From the NCBI GenBank assembly GCA_013399895.1, contig VXBA01002851.1, forward strand, positions 128,287-192,286: a stretch of DNA of 64,000 bases, in the 5' to 3' direction. The position numbers were made by a program, and so were the translations under genes. The notes below the pieces were generated by a model. The model saw only the letters and a program-made list of their open reading frames with translations. It was not told where the DNA came from and did not search any database. The DNA comes from Serilophus lunatus. Lineage: Eukaryota > Chordata > Aves > Passeriformes > Eurylaimidae. Of this stretch, positions 61,701 through 64,000 are shown in pieces (the first letter of the stretch is position 1; each line of letters begins with the position of its first letter).

Positions 61701-64000
61701 AGAGCTTCAGAAACATGATGGTCACCGGAGAGCTGTTGAGTCCAGGTAGCTACTTGCTTGCTCTTAGAAACACTGTCAGGGTTTTAAAAGCTTGCAAGGA
61801 AAACATATCCCTCAAAAGTCTCACTGCTGGGGCTGAGGCTGCGTTAGGGACCTGGTCCTTCTGTTGTGCGTCCTTCTCCTCTGTTGCCCGTTCTTTGAAC
61901 TGAAACAAAACCTTTTTCCACTGCAAATGGTTTCATATGGAAAATTCAGGTGTTTGGTTAAATTAAATTATCCATCATGGACATCTCATAGAGAGTAAAA
62001 TGTTACCATTTGGGAAGAAAATTCCTCATATGCTCCCAAACTCAAAAAAGTTGAGTCAAAATATTGCAGGTTTTGATATGCTACCTGACTCAGTGATTCC
62101 ATGCAAAATGTAAAAAGAAGAAGTAATGTCTGTTTTAGAAGGACTCTCCACTCTCCTATTTTCTCATTAAATACTCGGGATCATCCACTGTTTTACTGTT
62201 AGCAGGGAAACAAAGAAGATACGTAGGCTAATCAGAATCAACTTTTTTTTCTGCTTGTACATCCATGAGAAATTATACTTTGAAGAAAAAGGAAGATATG
62301 AGATTGTGGAGTTAATTTTTTTTTTTTTACCTGGAAGAAAATAGAGCTAACTGCTTTCTTCTGATCTTGCAATAAGCCTTTTCCCCTGGACACTGCAGGA
62401 AGAATTTCCAGCACTGCCCTGCAGGGCAATGCCCTGCTCTGCGCAATGCCCTTCTGCGTCTGTCCATTCTCAGAGGCCATATTTGCCCATGTGCCAAAGC
62501 CCTGTCCTTCTGTTTCCTCACTAACTTCACAGAGCTGTAGGAATTAGGTGGCATAACTAAGGGAGTACAGGCCTTAGTCCTGTAAAGTTTTCTTTTAGTA
62601 AGTTGAATGTCTTTCATGCTAAAGAGATGAGGTGAAATGGTTCTCTTAGATTCAGATTCTATGCTCCTCCTCTTTTTACCCCTCATCCTTTTCCCTGACA
62701 TATGAGTTCTGCCCTAAAGTTAGTAATAACATTAGTATGATTCAAAGAATAACTGTTTCTTTTGTTATCTATGCCGTTTCCAGACTCTCAGTTGATTTCT
62801 AACTTGTACTAACCCTGGAAGTCCTTAAATTACAGAAAAGAACTCATATGAAAACTGCAGTGGTCTGTTCTAAACAAAACCCAGATGCATTTTCTTCATT
62901 TAGCACCACAGCAATAATACTGATACTATTGCCAAAGTATAACTTTACAACGAAGAACAGCCATTATTAGCAGCACCCCACTGTGTTTTTTGGGAATGAG
63001 AGGTATGAACATCCTTCACACGAACATAAAATGTGAATAATGAAGATACTTGCAGGTATGTGCTCTCAAAAAAAAAGCATGGGTCTAAAAGCACTGCACA
63101 TAACTTTTATCCCTGAAAGTGATTAAATGCAGATGGCTACCAGAAAAGCTGGGTTTCGCAATGGCAGTCATATAGGATCCTTCAGACTATTTGGCTAGTA
63201 ATTTAAGTTGGGAAAGCTATTTGCAGAATGTGACCTCTGGAATGTAGTTATTTCAGGAAGATGTAGCATATTATCAGAGAGTGAATTCCAGCACTGAGTT
63301 ATTTCTGGTAACAACTGAACAATGACAAAAATATTTACAACTAACTTATAAAAACATTCGAATATTTGTCAAGGAGTTTATTTGCAATGAAAAATTTCTG
63401 CATATCTCATTAGTTTCTACTTACAAGAGAACTAAATGGACAGAGACTTTGGAAATGATCCTATATGTTCATTTACAAGCTACATGCAACTCCCATTAAT
63501 TTTAAACAACGGGGCAATAAACAGCAAAGACTGACAAGACACGCAACCCACAAACTGCTGTAAGTGCTTTCGCACATACTTCAGCCTTTCACAGAAGTTC
63601 TCCATTTCTTCACAGCTGGTCTCCATATGAACCAATAGCGCAGCCCCAATGCAGACTTTTACCCTTGTCCAAATAAACCCAAAGCAAGGGTAAGCCAGAG
63701 CCATGTCACTCTGCAGCTCTTTGCACATGAGCACAGATCTGTGCAAGAACAAGGCACTGGAAACATGAGGGAAGACCTTAAATTCCTCCTGTGTAAAACT
63801 GCTCACCGACTAAAAAGCTTTTGTTCTCATCACCAGATATTGTAAGCCCTGCTTCCAACAGGGACACAAGACTAGAAAGGATTTCCCAGCCTTTCCACCT
63901 GCAGCTTTAAATGAAGTTTGTTTTTATCACACTAATACTCCCTGCTTTCATAGATAGAGGTGTCCTTTCAGGGCTGGCATGAGCACTTGAGGTTCATTTA
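52723..64000. other. intergenic, no recognised gene
   Basis: No CR1, LTR or recognisable exon was found. In human, NEDD9 is the next gene on this side of TMEM170B; I looked for its conserved SH3-encoding start (ALYDN-type motif) among the frames and did not find it. T-rich runs occur at 59.63 and 60.64 kb. Confidence 0.55.

Overview
The window is vertebrate nuclear DNA and almost certainly avian. It is AT-rich, holds several CR1 LINE fragments (the dominant avian retroposon), and carries one clearly recognisable, compact, intron-containing gene. Nothing resembles a bacterial operon, phage, CRISPR array or plasmid. Most open reading frames here are chance frames in non-coding DNA or frames through repeats.

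The gene is TMEM170B, a small multi-pass membrane protein, complete and on the minus strand. Its three coding exons were rebuilt by hand: exon 1 at 25283-25379 inside a CpG island, exon 2 at 17692-17862, and exon 3 at 13852-13982 with the stop codon. All junctions are GT-AG, the phases agree, and the joined product is 132 residues, the length I recall for the human protein. The sequence left of the stop, down to about 5.7 kb, is probably a very long AT-rich 3' UTR, but its end is not proven. It holds a decayed plus-strand CR1 (about 8.4-10.67 kb) interrupted by a young minus-strand CR1 (10021-10290).

Region by region: 1-5.67 kb, no recognised gene; 5.67-13.85 kb, candidate 3' UTR with CR1s; 13.85-25.38 kb, TMEM170B exons and introns; 25.19-25.99 kb, CpG-island promoter and 5' UTR; 26-64 kb, a gene-free upstream interval. 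That last interval holds an old CR1 3' end (35.15-35.55 kb), an LTR-like segment (about 42.47-43.12 kb), an adjoining GC-rich block to about 43.99 kb, an (AAAT)n microsatellite (41.67 kb) and a second young CR1 (52.36-52.72 kb).

In human 6p24 the order is NEDD9 - TMEM170B - ADTRP. By synteny NEDD9 would lie beyond the right edge and ADTRP beyond the left edge, but I could not identify any exon of either. I found no convincing new biological system. The most interesting signals are the nested inverted CR1 pair in the probable 3' UTR, the two near-identical lineage-specific CR1 copies, an overlapping upstream reading frame at the TMEM170B start, and the GC-rich/LTR-like block at 42.5-44 kb.
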